A stretch of DNA of 64,000 nucleotides from Chthoniobacter flavus Ellin428 (lineage in GTDB: Bacteria; Verrucomicrobiota; Verrucomicrobiia; Chthoniobacterales; Chthoniobacteraceae), in contig NZ_ABVL01000016.1 in NCBI RefSeq assembly GCF_000173075.1, forward strand, positions 1-64,000, given 5' to 3'. Every line of letters starts with the position of its first letter. Within the stretch, counting starts at the first letter, position 1. This document shows positions 8,585 to 16,723 of this stretch, one piece after another. The notes beneath the pieces were generated by a model. It was not told the DNA's origin, did no database searches, and worked only from the letters and a program-made list of their open reading frames with translations. Both the position numbers and the translations under genes were made by a program.

Positions 8585-8636
8585 GACGGATCGGCGCCCC
8601 CCAGTTCCAATTCGAGAGCGCGTTTTGACAGCGGCT

Positions 8637-10046
8637 CTACTCCGGCGACGGAGGTTTGGCGCTCTTCACGGCGGCGGGTTCTTTGCCATGCGCGATCTCC
8701 GGCCAGAAACTGGCGTAGTCAAAAGGCCGGCTGAATTCGCCGTGATGACATTTCTGGCAATCGCCGGCGCCAACCGGGCGAAAGTGCACGTCAACCGCGC
8801 CGCCGGCGCTACGCAATTTCACATGCTCTCCGCCGGGTCCGTGGCAACTTTCGCAGCCAACATCGATGAAAGGGCTCTTCGCACCGGCTTCGCGCCGATA
8901 TCCGGTCGCCGTACCAAAGCCCACGGTGTGACAGGAAATGCAGTTCGGATCAGCGTCCGCCTGGCGGTTGACCAGCGAGGCAAACGCCTGAGCATGGCCG
9001 CTCTTGAGCCAAATCTTCGCGGCGTTGGGATGACACTGCGTACAGCTTTGCGTGCCGGCATAGCTGTTATGCGGTTGCACGCCGGGCACCATGTCTTCCC
9101 GTAACGTGGCTGGGTCATCGATCGCCAGCTTGGTGCGACGTATTTCTTCGCGATAGGCAGTCGCCAGCGCGGCGATGTTTGGATCCTGTGCGACCTGGTC
9201 ACTCACGAGTTGCACTTCTCCTTTCAGCGGGCCCAGCAGGTGCGGTGCGCGCCAGGCGACTTGCAGCATGCCGACGGCGCGCGCTTCGTTCGTCGTGGCG
9301 AGAATGAGACTGCGGTTTTCCTTCAGGAGTTCCTGCGAAGGTTGGCGGACCTTGCCGCCGAGGATCACGTCGAGTTCATAGAATTGTCGCGCTAGATTGG
9401 TCAGCGCGGCTTCATCCGCGAAGGCGAGGAGGATGATGAAATCGGCGCGCCCCTTGAGTTGTGGAAGCAGGCGGCCGAGCGCGACATCCATGTCTTCGAT
9501 GGCGAGCCCTTCGCCCAATGTGTCGCCGAGGCCGCGGCCATCGAGCACGCCGACGAGCGCGACGCGCCAGCCGTTGCGCTCGATGATCCGGTGCGTGTCG
9601 AAGAGCGGTGCACCGGTGGATCGGTCGATGAGATTGGCGCTGAGCATCGGGACCGGAGAGTGCGCCTTGAGTTCGCGCAATTGCGTGGCGCTCAAGCGCG
9701 CTTCGCGTTCGCCTACATTGAGGGCGTCGTAGCCGAGCTTTCCGAATGCCTGCTGAATGTAACTGTAAAGTATGCGCTCGTAGTCTGCGGTGCCGGAGAG
9801 GGCGTTGCCGGCATCGACCCGGATCTGGTCGGGCGAAGCCGGTCCGAAGAGCGTGGCGATGCGGGTGACTCCGCCCAGTTGTCCGGAGAAACAACCGCAG
9901 GGAACGAGTCGTCCATCCACGTCACAAGTGAGCAGGAGGGTCAGCGGCTGGCCCGGCGCCTTCGGGTGCGCGGGCTTCAAAGTCAGCCACGCTCCCGCGG
10001 CCAGAGCCACGAGCAGAGTGAACGAAAGCCACCACGCGCGCCGCAT
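8637..10046 (-). CDS. metallophosphatase-like protein with C-terminal tetraheme cytochrome c domain
   Basis: A 469-residue protein with an N-terminal hydrophobic anchor or signal (residues 5-23). The N-terminal half follows the UshA/5'-nucleotidase-like outline (LTLLLTCDVDGRLVPCGC, then 'VDAGNALSG', 'ALNVGERE', 'VPMLSANL'). The C-terminal part has four CxxCH heme sites at about residues 335, 369, 398 and 430 (CTQCH, CISCH, CESCH, CQKCH), arranged as in cytochrome c-554-type domains. It should be periplasmic and redox-active; substrate and electron partner are unknown. Its start abuts the DUF4159 stop, so it is the last gene of that operon. Confidence 0.82.
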   Translation of the reverse strand: MRRAWWLSFTLLVALAAGAWLTLKPAHPKAPGQPLTLLLTCDVDGRLVPCGCFSGQLGGVTRIATLFGPASPDQIRVDAGNALSGTADYERILYSYIQQAFGKLGYDALNVGEREARLSATQLRELKAHSPVPMLSANLIDRSTGAPLFDTHRIIERNGWRVALVGVLDGRGLGDTLGEGLAIEDMDVALGRLLPQLKGRADFIILLAFADEAALTNLARQFYELDVILGGKVRQPSQELLKENRSLILATTNEARAVGMLQVAWRAPHLLGPLKGEVQLVSDQVAQDPNIAALATAYREEIRRTKLAIDDPATLREDMVPGVQPHNSYAGTQSCTQCHPNAAKIWLKSGHAQAFASLVNRQADADPNCISCHTVGFGTATGYRREAGAKSPFIDVGCESCHGPGGEHVKLRSAGGAVDVHFRPVGAGDCQKCHHGEFSRPFDYASFWPEIAHGKEPAAVKSAKPPSPE

Positions 10047-10796
10047 CTAGTAGAGCAGGGCGTAGGTGAAGACGTTGACGTTCACGAGCACGGCTTCAGC
10101 GATCATGTTGCCGCCGCAACAGCAGCAGCCCCGCGCGTTCGAGACGTCGTTCAGGCCATCCTTCGAATAGACCATTACGAGGCGGCCATTGACTTCCATG
10201 CCCTCGATGAAAGCCGACCCGCCGTGTTTGTCGGTGAGCCGCGGAATTTGATTCACGATGGAAAAGACGGGGTGCGACATCGGAAGCTTCACGAGCTTGG
10301 ACTCGGGAAAGATGAGTTTCAGCTCGCGGCGCAGCGCGGTGTCCCAGCGGGGATCGGAGCACCCCGGGCTGCTCAAAATGAAGCCGCCGTTGAGCAGATA
10401 CTTGCGCAGATTCTCGCGCTCCTTCTTGGTCAGCGTGAAATCATCCTCTCCGGACCAGACACAGAACGGGAAGTCGAAGACATTGTCTGCGCCGAGACGC
10501 ACCGGGACGAAAGTTTTGCCCACGTCCAGATTGGTCTGCGTGGCGACATCGCTGAGGAATTTGTCCGCGAAACAAATGGAACTCTTGTCCCCGGCGTAGA
10601 CGAGATTGCCGCATTGCAGCTTCGTCAGATCGGCCTTCGGAGCGTCCGCTGATTTCACGACGGCTGCTTCCATTTCTTTCTGTTTTTGCTCATCGGAAAC
10701 GCCTGCGCCCACACCAAATGCAGAGATGGAAATGAGGCTCGAGATGCCGACGGTGAACGCGACGGTGCGAAGGAGTTTCAATGCGAATTGTTTCAT
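10047..10796 (-). CDS. DUF4159 domain protein
   Basis: The 249-residue protein has a signal peptide (VAFTVGISSLISISAFG) followed by a DUF4159-type domain. This domain resembles the ThuA/glutamine-amidotransferase-like fold used by BatA-associated proteins ('ENLRKYLLNGGFILSSPGC' and 'HPVFSIVNQIPRL'). A run of four adjacent cysteines (RGCCCCGGN) near the C-terminus is a striking conserved-looking feature, possibly metal binding. DUF4159 proteins usually sit next to MoxR/DUF58/BatA genes. Here that set is about 10 kb away, while DUF4175 and the tetraheme gene are directly attached (ATGA overlap upstream, 0 bp gap downstream). Confidence 0.8.
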   Translation of the reverse strand: MKQFALKLLRTVAFTVGISSLISISAFGVGAGVSDEQKQKEMEAAVVKSADAPKADLTKLQCGNLVYAGDKSSICFADKFLSDVATQTNLDVGKTFVPVRLGADNVFDFPFCVWSGEDDFTLTKKERENLRKYLLNGGFILSSPGCSDPRWDTALRRELKLIFPESKLVKLPMSHPVFSIVNQIPRLTDKHGGSAFIEGMEVNGRLVMVYSKDGLNDVSNARGCCCCGGNMIAEAVLVNVNVFTYALLY

Positions 10797-13735
10797 GGCC
10801 TGGCCTTCGGTTTCGTTTCTTTCTTCGGGTCCTTGGTGAGGGCTTTGAAGTATTCCTCCACGAGGCCGCGATATTGCTGGATGATCGTCTCGCTCTGCAC
10901 GGCCTCCGATTCGCGATTGACGGAGTTCAAGTCGTGCACCACGTCGCTCTTGTCGAGCGTGACCGATTGCCCGGCGTTCTGGGGCATCCGGCCTTTGGTA
11001 TCGCCATTTTTCTGCACCTTGGCGGCGTTGCCCGGCAGCGCTTCGTTGCCGAGGACATGGGGATTCTGCCCGCTGATGATTGCGAACCCATTGCGCCCAC
11101 TATAGCCCTGTCCCATGCTGCCGGTGAGGCCGCTGCCGAATTTGTGGCACTGCATCATCTGGCGGAAGTTCATCCCCGGTTTCATGCCATGCTGGAAGCC
11201 GAGATACTGGTCGAGTTCGTTGCTCATCGGTCCGTCCTGGGCCTGACATTGGGAGAAGAGCCTGGCCATCTCGGAACGCAAATTTTCCGCCAGCGCGGCG
11301 GCGCCGCCGCCATTGCCATTGACCATCTCGCGACTGGTTTGGTTGGCGAGCATCTGCAGCTTGAGATCGCCCATCTTGTCCGCAATTGATTGGGCGCTTT
11401 CCGCAGCCTTGGGGAATTTCTCCTTAGTGGCCTTGCCGTCTTCCCATAGCTTCTGCTCGAGCGCATCGAGATCGTCGCCGATGGCTTTCTGCTGTGCGGC
11501 GAGGTTCTTGAGCGCGAGCTGGTCCTCGCGGCTCAAGGGCGCCGGCCGATTGTAAGCCTGTGCTTGCCTGGCGAGTTCCTGCTGCGCGGCGTAGAGGTCT
11601 TCGTAGCGGTTCAGGTCCTTGATGATCTCCTGCATGAGGCTCATGTCCTCGAGCGGTTGGATGACTTCGTCGGCGACCTGCTGTTCCGTGGCACCAAGTC
11701 GCTGCAATTGATCGTCGGAGGCGCGTTTGAAATCGTCCAGCATCGCCTGGCTCGGCGCCTGTGGCGCGTTCGCTCCGGGCTGGGCGATCTTCTTGAGATC
11801 TTCCGCGTTCGTCTGTGTGGAATCGCGAATCTGCTGCGCCTTTTCGGCGAGCGTGTCTTTCAAGTCCGATTCGATGTCGTAAAGCGGCTGGTCGCGCACA
11901 AGATGCTCCATCGTCTTGGCCAGTTGGTTGAGCTGGGCGTTCAGCGCATTTTGTTTGGCCAGCAAGTCATTGAGCTTTTTCTGCACTGCGGCTTTTTCGG
12001 CATCGGACTTGGCCGCATCGAGTTGCTGTTTGAGCGCGGCTGTCTCGTCACTGAGTTTTTTCTGCTGCTCGACGAGATCGCGCATGTCGTTCAGCAGCTT
12101 CGTGTATTTGGCCTCGATATCGCTGATGTCCGTCTGCTGGCGCAGGAAGTCGTTGTATTCCTGAGTGCTGATCACGGTCAGCGTGACGGTCTTGCTGCGG
12201 GCGAGATGCGGTTGCGGCGCGTTGTCAATCGCCTCGGCGAAGAGCGAAACGGTGTCGCCGGATTGCAGGTTCAGCGATTGGAAATCAAGCGGCACCACCT
12301 CGTGCGCATGCAGGGTGATGTGGTCGTAACTGATGATCTTCGGTTCGCCGAAAACGCCATTATGAGCGGTGTGAATGCGCAGGGTTTTGAGCCCGTAGTC
12401 GTCGCTGGCTTCGATTGCCGGCTCGGCCTGGTAGTCCATGGCCACGAAGGCGTCGCTGCCTGGATTGGCGACTTGCACATCGGGTGGCAGATCGTGCGTC
12501 ACGGTAAGCGTCGCTTCCAACGTATCTTGCGAGGAGTAGCCATCGCGGTCGACGAAGGAGAATTTCAACTGCGCCGGTTTCTTCGCCTCGAGCTGACCGA
12601 CGACCTGGTTTTGTTCGCCTCGGGTCATGGTCACCGACTCATTACCGCTGTCCGTCGAAACGGAAATGCGTCCACTGGCCAGCGGACGATTCGAGGCGAG
12701 GCGAAAGGCGATGGTGCTTCCCTCCAGCGCTTTTACCGTCTTGAAATCGAAGAGCTTTTCGGTGGCCGCGAGCCCGGTGTAAGCCGGCGGTGTGATTTTC
12801 ACCCACGCCTTCTCCAGCCGCGGGGTGAGGACGACACTCACCCGGCGCTGTTTGCTGATGGCGTGCTGATTCTTCGTGTGCACGAAAACCACCAGGTCGC
12901 TTTGGACATTCTCCACTTGCTGGGCGAACCCGTGCTCGCCGCGGTCGAACATCGGCAACGTCGACGTCTGTTCCGGGTGCCCGGCCGGGAACCAGCTCAG
13001 ATACAGCTCCGCCGGCCGATGACCGGACGACCTGGCGGTGACGACGAGGTTTTCGTGATAGACGACCTGGGCGCCATCGTAACCGGGATCGGTGATCTCC
13101 AATCGCGTGAACGAATAGGGCGGATGATCGCCGAACGGATCGAGAAAGCGTGGAAGCTCCGTGCGCGTGATGTCGAAAGAAATCGCGAGCAAGACAACGA
13201 AGCCGAAGAATCCGAAGAGGGCGTATTTGGCCTCGGATTCCACGCGCGCGGTTCGGGCCAGTTGCTCGATGGGTTCGTTGCGCAGTTCCTCGGCGTAGCT
13301 GCCGATGGCCAGGCCGGCGAGTTCGCGGGTCAGCGGTGCCAGCGTCGGATCCTGCGTCTGCGAGCGGAGCTGGAGAAGATTGATGAGCTTGGAGCCGAGG
13401 CGCGGATGCCGGGCCTCGAGCGTGCGCGCGATGTGCTCGAAGGAATTGTGTTTGCCCCAAGCCAGCCATCCGCACCATGCCGCGTCGAGGAGGGCGAGGA
13501 AGGCGAAGGCGAGATCGATGCCGAATCGCGCGCTGCCGGAAAGATGGAGCACGACATCGGCAATGATGGCAGCGACCACGGCGCCGAGCGCCCACGGCCA
13601 ACTGCGAAAGAAAAGGATCGCCCCGCGCTCTTTTTGCAAAATGCGATCCGCCGCATTCAGCCGTGCCGCCAGCAGGCCGAGCGGATCGAGCCCTGTTTGG
13701 GGGCGGGGCGAGGAAACGGGTGCGGCCGCGCTCAT
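10793..13735 (-). CDS. large DUF4175-like membrane protein with coiled coils
   Basis: A 980-residue protein with two hydrophobic helices near residues 45-90 and another near 180-200 ('YALFGFFGFVVLLAISF'). A long extracytoplasmic part of beta-sandwich-like repeats follows, and then a helical, Gln/Ala-rich coiled-coil region (about residues 560-840). The layout matches the DUF4175-type proteins that accompany MoxR/BatA clusters in Planctomycetes and Verrucomicrobia. Its role is unknown; a mechanical or assembly function at the inner membrane is only inference. It is the first gene of the operon and overlaps DUF4159 by four bases. Confidence 0.75.
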   Translation of the reverse strand: MSAAAPVSSPRPQTGLDPLGLLAARLNAADRILQKERGAILFFRSWPWALGAVVAAIIADVVLHLSGSARFGIDLAFAFLALLDAAWCGWLAWGKHNSFEHIARTLEARHPRLGSKLINLLQLRSQTQDPTLAPLTRELAGLAIGSYAEELRNEPIEQLARTARVESEAKYALFGFFGFVVLLAISFDITRTELPRFLDPFGDHPPYSFTRLEITDPGYDGAQVVYHENLVVTARSSGHRPAELYLSWFPAGHPEQTSTLPMFDRGEHGFAQQVENVQSDLVVFVHTKNQHAISKQRRVSVVLTPRLEKAWVKITPPAYTGLAATEKLFDFKTVKALEGSTIAFRLASNRPLASGRISVSTDSGNESVTMTRGEQNQVVGQLEAKKPAQLKFSFVDRDGYSSQDTLEATLTVTHDLPPDVQVANPGSDAFVAMDYQAEPAIEASDDYGLKTLRIHTAHNGVFGEPKIISYDHITLHAHEVVPLDFQSLNLQSGDTVSLFAEAIDNAPQPHLARSKTVTLTVISTQEYNDFLRQQTDISDIEAKYTKLLNDMRDLVEQQKKLSDETAALKQQLDAAKSDAEKAAVQKKLNDLLAKQNALNAQLNQLAKTMEHLVRDQPLYDIESDLKDTLAEKAQQIRDSTQTNAEDLKKIAQPGANAPQAPSQAMLDDFKRASDDQLQRLGATEQQVADEVIQPLEDMSLMQEIIKDLNRYEDLYAAQQELARQAQAYNRPAPLSREDQLALKNLAAQQKAIGDDLDALEQKLWEDGKATKEKFPKAAESAQSIADKMGDLKLQMLANQTSREMVNGNGGGAAALAENLRSEMARLFSQCQAQDGPMSNELDQYLGFQHGMKPGMNFRQMMQCHKFGSGLTGSMGQGYSGRNGFAIISGQNPHVLGNEALPGNAAKVQKNGDTKGRMPQNAGQSVTLDKSDVVHDLNSVNRESEAVQSETIIQQYRGLVEEYFKALTKDPKKETKPKARP

Positions 13736-13822
13736 GTCGAACAGGATAAGCCCTGCCGGCGCCCGGGCAAGCCGCGTGTGAAGCGGCGATTAACCGAGTG
13801 TTCCTAAAAGGCGGTAAAGAAG

Positions 13823-13892
13823 TGCCCGCGAATCACGCAAATGACACGAATAGAAGGACTCCCATTCGTGTCATCCGCGTGATTCGCGGGCA
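13823..13892. repeat. long hairpin repeat
   Basis: Arms of about 30 bp, beginning TGCCCGCGAATCACGC and ending GCGTGATTCGCGGGCA, enclose a short loop. They differ at only one or two positions. The hairpin fills the gap between the pfkA stop and the DUF4175 start and could act as a transcription barrier between two same-strand units. It has no T tract. Confidence 0.8.
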
Positions 13893-13908
13893 GTTGGTTC
13901 GCAGCTTC

Positions 13909-14991
13909 TTAGTCGCCGAAGCTAATCCCGACGTCGCGGCAGGTCTTCACCATCTGGCTGTCGGGTTGGACCACCTTGATCCGATGCACCGCATCGGCAA
14001 TCGGCACACTCAGTACCTGGTAATTCTGGTAGCTGACCATCTCGCCAAATTTGCCTTCGGCGATCAATTCCACGGCTTTGACGCCGAAGCGCGTGCCGAG
14101 AATGCGATCGAGAGTAGTCGGCGCGCCACCACGCTGCAGATGGCCGAGCACACAGGTCCGCGTCTCTTTGCCCGTCCGCTGGCTGATTTCGTGGGCGACG
14201 ATTTCGCCGACGCCACCGAGCTTGACTTCACCCGATGTCACGGTGCGCGCGTGCAGGTGACCATCTCTCTCGATGGCCCCCTCGGCGACCACGACCAGCG
14301 TGCTCAGACACGAGTTGGCATCCCGTTTCCGGACGGCTTCCGCCACTTTCTCGTGATCGAACGGGATCTCTGGAATGAGAATGATATCCGCGCCGCCGGC
14401 GAGGCCGCCGTAAAGCGCGATCCAGCCGGCGTGACGGCCCATGACTTCGATGACCATGGCGCGCTTGTGGCTGGAGGCGGTGGTGTGCAGACGATCGAGC
14501 GCATCGGCCACGCAGGCGACGGCGCTGTCGAAGCCGAAAGTCATCGAGGTGGCCTCGAGATCGTTATCGATCGTCTTCGGCACGCCGATCATCGGTATAC
14601 CCGCTTCCCACATTTGCTGCGCGGTGGTCAGCGACCCGTCGCCGCCGATGGCGATGACCGCATCGATCTGTAGCCGCCGCAGTGTTTCCCGTGCCTGCTC
14701 GATGATCTCCTGCGGGATGACCGCCTTGGTGCCTTCGCCCACCTTTGCGACGAAATGCCCGCGATTGGTCGTGCCGATGATCGTCCCGCCGAGTTGCATG
14801 ATCCCCGCCGTGCGGGCCGTCGTGAGCGGAATGAAATCACCGGGGGGGAGCAACCCCTCGAAACCGTCGATGAAGCCGAAGACTTTCCAGTTTCGATTGG
14901 CCGCGGCGCGAACGACTCCGCGCAGGACGGCATTGAGCCCGGGACAATCGCCCCCGCTGGTTAATACACCGATGCGTTTGGGCATTTCCAT
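13909..14991 (-). CDS. pfkA: 6-phosphofructokinase, group III
   Basis: The protein phosphorylates fructose 6-phosphate in glycolysis. It is 360 residues and contains GVLTSGGDCPGLNAVLRG (N-terminus), AIGGDGSLTTAQ (116-124), PKTIDNDLEATS (138-149) and MGRHAGWIA. Two specificity positions differ from the classic enzymes: the glycine in GGDGS indicates ATP rather than pyrophosphate as donor. The lysine in PKTIDND is typical of group III and PPi-type enzymes. Together they fit an ATP-dependent group III enzyme. ATGs at 14991 and 14985 are both possible. It starts 5 bp after the carboxypeptidase gene. Confidence 0.9.
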   Translation of the reverse strand: MEMPKRIGVLTSGGDCPGLNAVLRGVVRAAANRNWKVFGFIDGFEGLLPPGDFIPLTTARTAGIMQLGGTIIGTTNRGHFVAKVGEGTKAVIPQEIIEQARETLRRLQIDAVIAIGGDGSLTTAQQMWEAGIPMIGVPKTIDNDLEATSMTFGFDSAVACVADALDRLHTTASSHKRAMVIEVMGRHAGWIALYGGLAGGADIILIPEIPFDHEKVAEAVRKRDANSCLSTLVVVAEGAIERDGHLHARTVTSGEVKLGGVGEIVAHEISQRTGKETRTCVLGHLQRGGAPTTLDRILGTRFGVKAVELIAEGKFGEMVSYQNYQVLSVPIADAVHRIKVVQPDSQMVKTCRDVGISFGD

Positions 14992-14995
14992 AGGC

Positions 14996-15939
14996 TTAGC
15001 GAGGCGCCTTCCATTTAGCCGGGCGACCGGCGGCGGCCCAGGCGTCGTAAAGTTGCCACCCGCGCGCCAGCAAAGCCTGTGCGTTGGCGAAGCGATTGGT
15101 GGCGCCGAGCACCACCACATTCAGGCGGCGAGGTGTGATGACGTGGGTCTCGCCTTCCTGCCGGCTCTCCGGCGTCCTGGCGGCCGAGATGATGACGCAC
15201 TGGCCGGCGCGAGCCGTGGTGCCGGTCTTCACGCCATCGATGGAATTGATGCCGAGCAACTCGTTGGTGTTGCGCAGGAGATAGGCGCTCTGGCCACCGG
15301 TGCTGAAGCTGAAGATGGTGATCTTGCGCTCGCGCTGCGACACATAGAAGCGGAAGGCGGAGTTCGCCATGGCGTAGGCGGTGAGCTTGGCAAGATCATC
15401 AGCCGTGGAATAGGGGACCGAGCGCTCGAGGTTGTCGAGGCCGTGAGGGTTGAGGAACTTGGTATTCCGCATGCCCTTGGTTCGAGCGAGGGCGTTCATC
15501 TGCGCGACAAAGTTTTTCCACCGCGCCTGCCGCCGCCGCCGATGGCTTGTCCCCACGTGGTCTCCCCAGGGGTGAGGGCGGCCCACATTGTCGGACCTGC
15601 ATGAGCGCGGCGTAGAACAGGTCGCGCAGGGTCACGCGGTCACCCGGTTGGAGATTGGTGCCCTGGCTGGAGGCGATCTGGGCGGCGTCTCCCCGGGACG
15701 GTGGCGACTTGGTCCAGGTTGGAATTACTGGCCGCACTCCAGTCGAGCACCACCATGGCGGTGGCGACTTTGGTCAGGCTGCCGATGGGCAGCTTCTTGT
15801 CACCGCGATACTGATCGAGCACGAAACCGGTGGTGCTGTCCGTGACGGCATAGGCGGCGGCCTCTTCCGCCCGGCCAGGAACGGCGACTGCGAGCAACGT
15901 GAACAGAAGCGCAACGAGCGCGAATTTTGAAGGTACCAT
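14996..15939 (-). CDS. D-alanyl-D-alanine carboxypeptidase (peptidase S11), frameshifted
   Basis: This is a penicillin-binding protein that trims the terminal D-Ala of the peptidoglycan stem. The signal peptide (VALLFTLLAVAVPGRA) and SxxK motif (PIGSLTKVATAM) are in the first frame. 'NLQPGDRVTLRDLFYAALMQ' is in a second frame. The S11 C-terminal part with 'FLNPHGLDN' and the KTG motif (DGVKTGTT) is in a third. Removing single extra bases from G/C runs between 15555 and 15694 restores one frame, including the SDN motif after ALMQ. The breaks therefore look like homopolymer errors, though real decay cannot be excluded. Confidence 0.8.
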
Positions 15940-16062
15940 GAGTGCGGAGGCATACTAGCGGGCAGCCTCCGCTTGGCAAGAGGGAGGTCCGGGACGGAAA
16001 AGAGAAAATCTGCGCGAGCCATCCGTTGTTTTACGGGGTTTCTCTCTCAACTCCTTCTTCCC

Positions 16063-16722
16063 ATGAACCACAAAATCATCCTTCCTCGCTGTCATCTCGC
16101 TGGCCTAATGACCCTCTGCCTGGCCTCAGTCTCCGCCCTCCGCGCCGAAGCGCCCGCCACGCCGGCGCCGCCGAAACTTTCCGGGCCGCCCAAGGTGCAG
16201 GTGCTCGTGCGGGAGAATAGTGTGGCCACGGCCGTCGGTGGATCGAGCGCGGCCACCCCAGCCCCAGGTGGCGCCAAGGGTGGTGGAAAAGGACAAACGC
16301 CCAACCCGGCGCAAGCGGCCGCGACTGCCCTGGACGCGGAGAAGTTCACGCGAACGACGAAGAAGACGCTCACCGTGACGCTCGTGGATGTCACCGGGGC
16401 GAATATGGACGTCAACGTGAAGACGACATTCCTGGGGAGGGACGAAGCCGGCAAACACGAAGTGGTCGAGGAAAAGACCGTCGAAAACAAGGTGACGCTC
16501 CAACCGAGGAAAGCGCAGGATTTTACCACGGAGGAAGTGAGCTTCACCCACACCACCGCTCACCACGCGGCGATCAAGAAAGGGAGTGGTGGAGCGGGGG
16601 CGGGTGGAAGAAATGCGGTTTCGTCCATGATTCCCGCTTCGGGGCACGCCTACTACGGCTACCGGGTGGAGGTATTCCAGGGGCAGGACCTGGTGGGCAT
16701 GGCGTCCAGCGAGATGCACTGA
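16063..16722 (+). CDS. secreted protein of unknown function
   Basis: A 219-residue protein starting at the ATG at 16063. The signal peptide is unusually basic at its start (MNHKIILPRCHLAGLMTLCLASVSALRAEA). A proline/alanine/glycine-rich stretch follows to about residue 85. Then comes a beta-rich domain with the internal pattern 'KKTLTVTLVDVTGANMDVNVKTTFLGRD' and a terminal 'YYGYRVEVFQGQDLVGMASS'. That layout suggests a single immunoglobulin-like or similar sandwich domain. I do not recognise the family. The gene converges on ppk with a single base between the stops. Confidence 0.7.
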   Translation: MNHKIILPRCHLAGLMTLCLASVSALRAEAPATPAPPKLSGPPKVQVLVRENSVATAVGGSSAATPAPGGAKGGGKGQTPNPAQAAATALDAEKFTRTTKKTLTVTLVDVTGANMDVNVKTTFLGRDEAGKHEVVEEKTVENKVTLQPRKAQDFTTEEVSFTHTTAHHAAIKKGSGGAGAGGRNAVSSMIPASGHAYYGYRVEVFQGQDLVGMASSEMH

Positions 16723-16723
16723 C

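Noticed and set aside
11564..13807. Long open frame on the + strand opposite the DUF4175-like gene
   Set aside because: It is a shadow of the real minus-strand gene, caused by high G+C. It has no ribosome site, signal or known motif.
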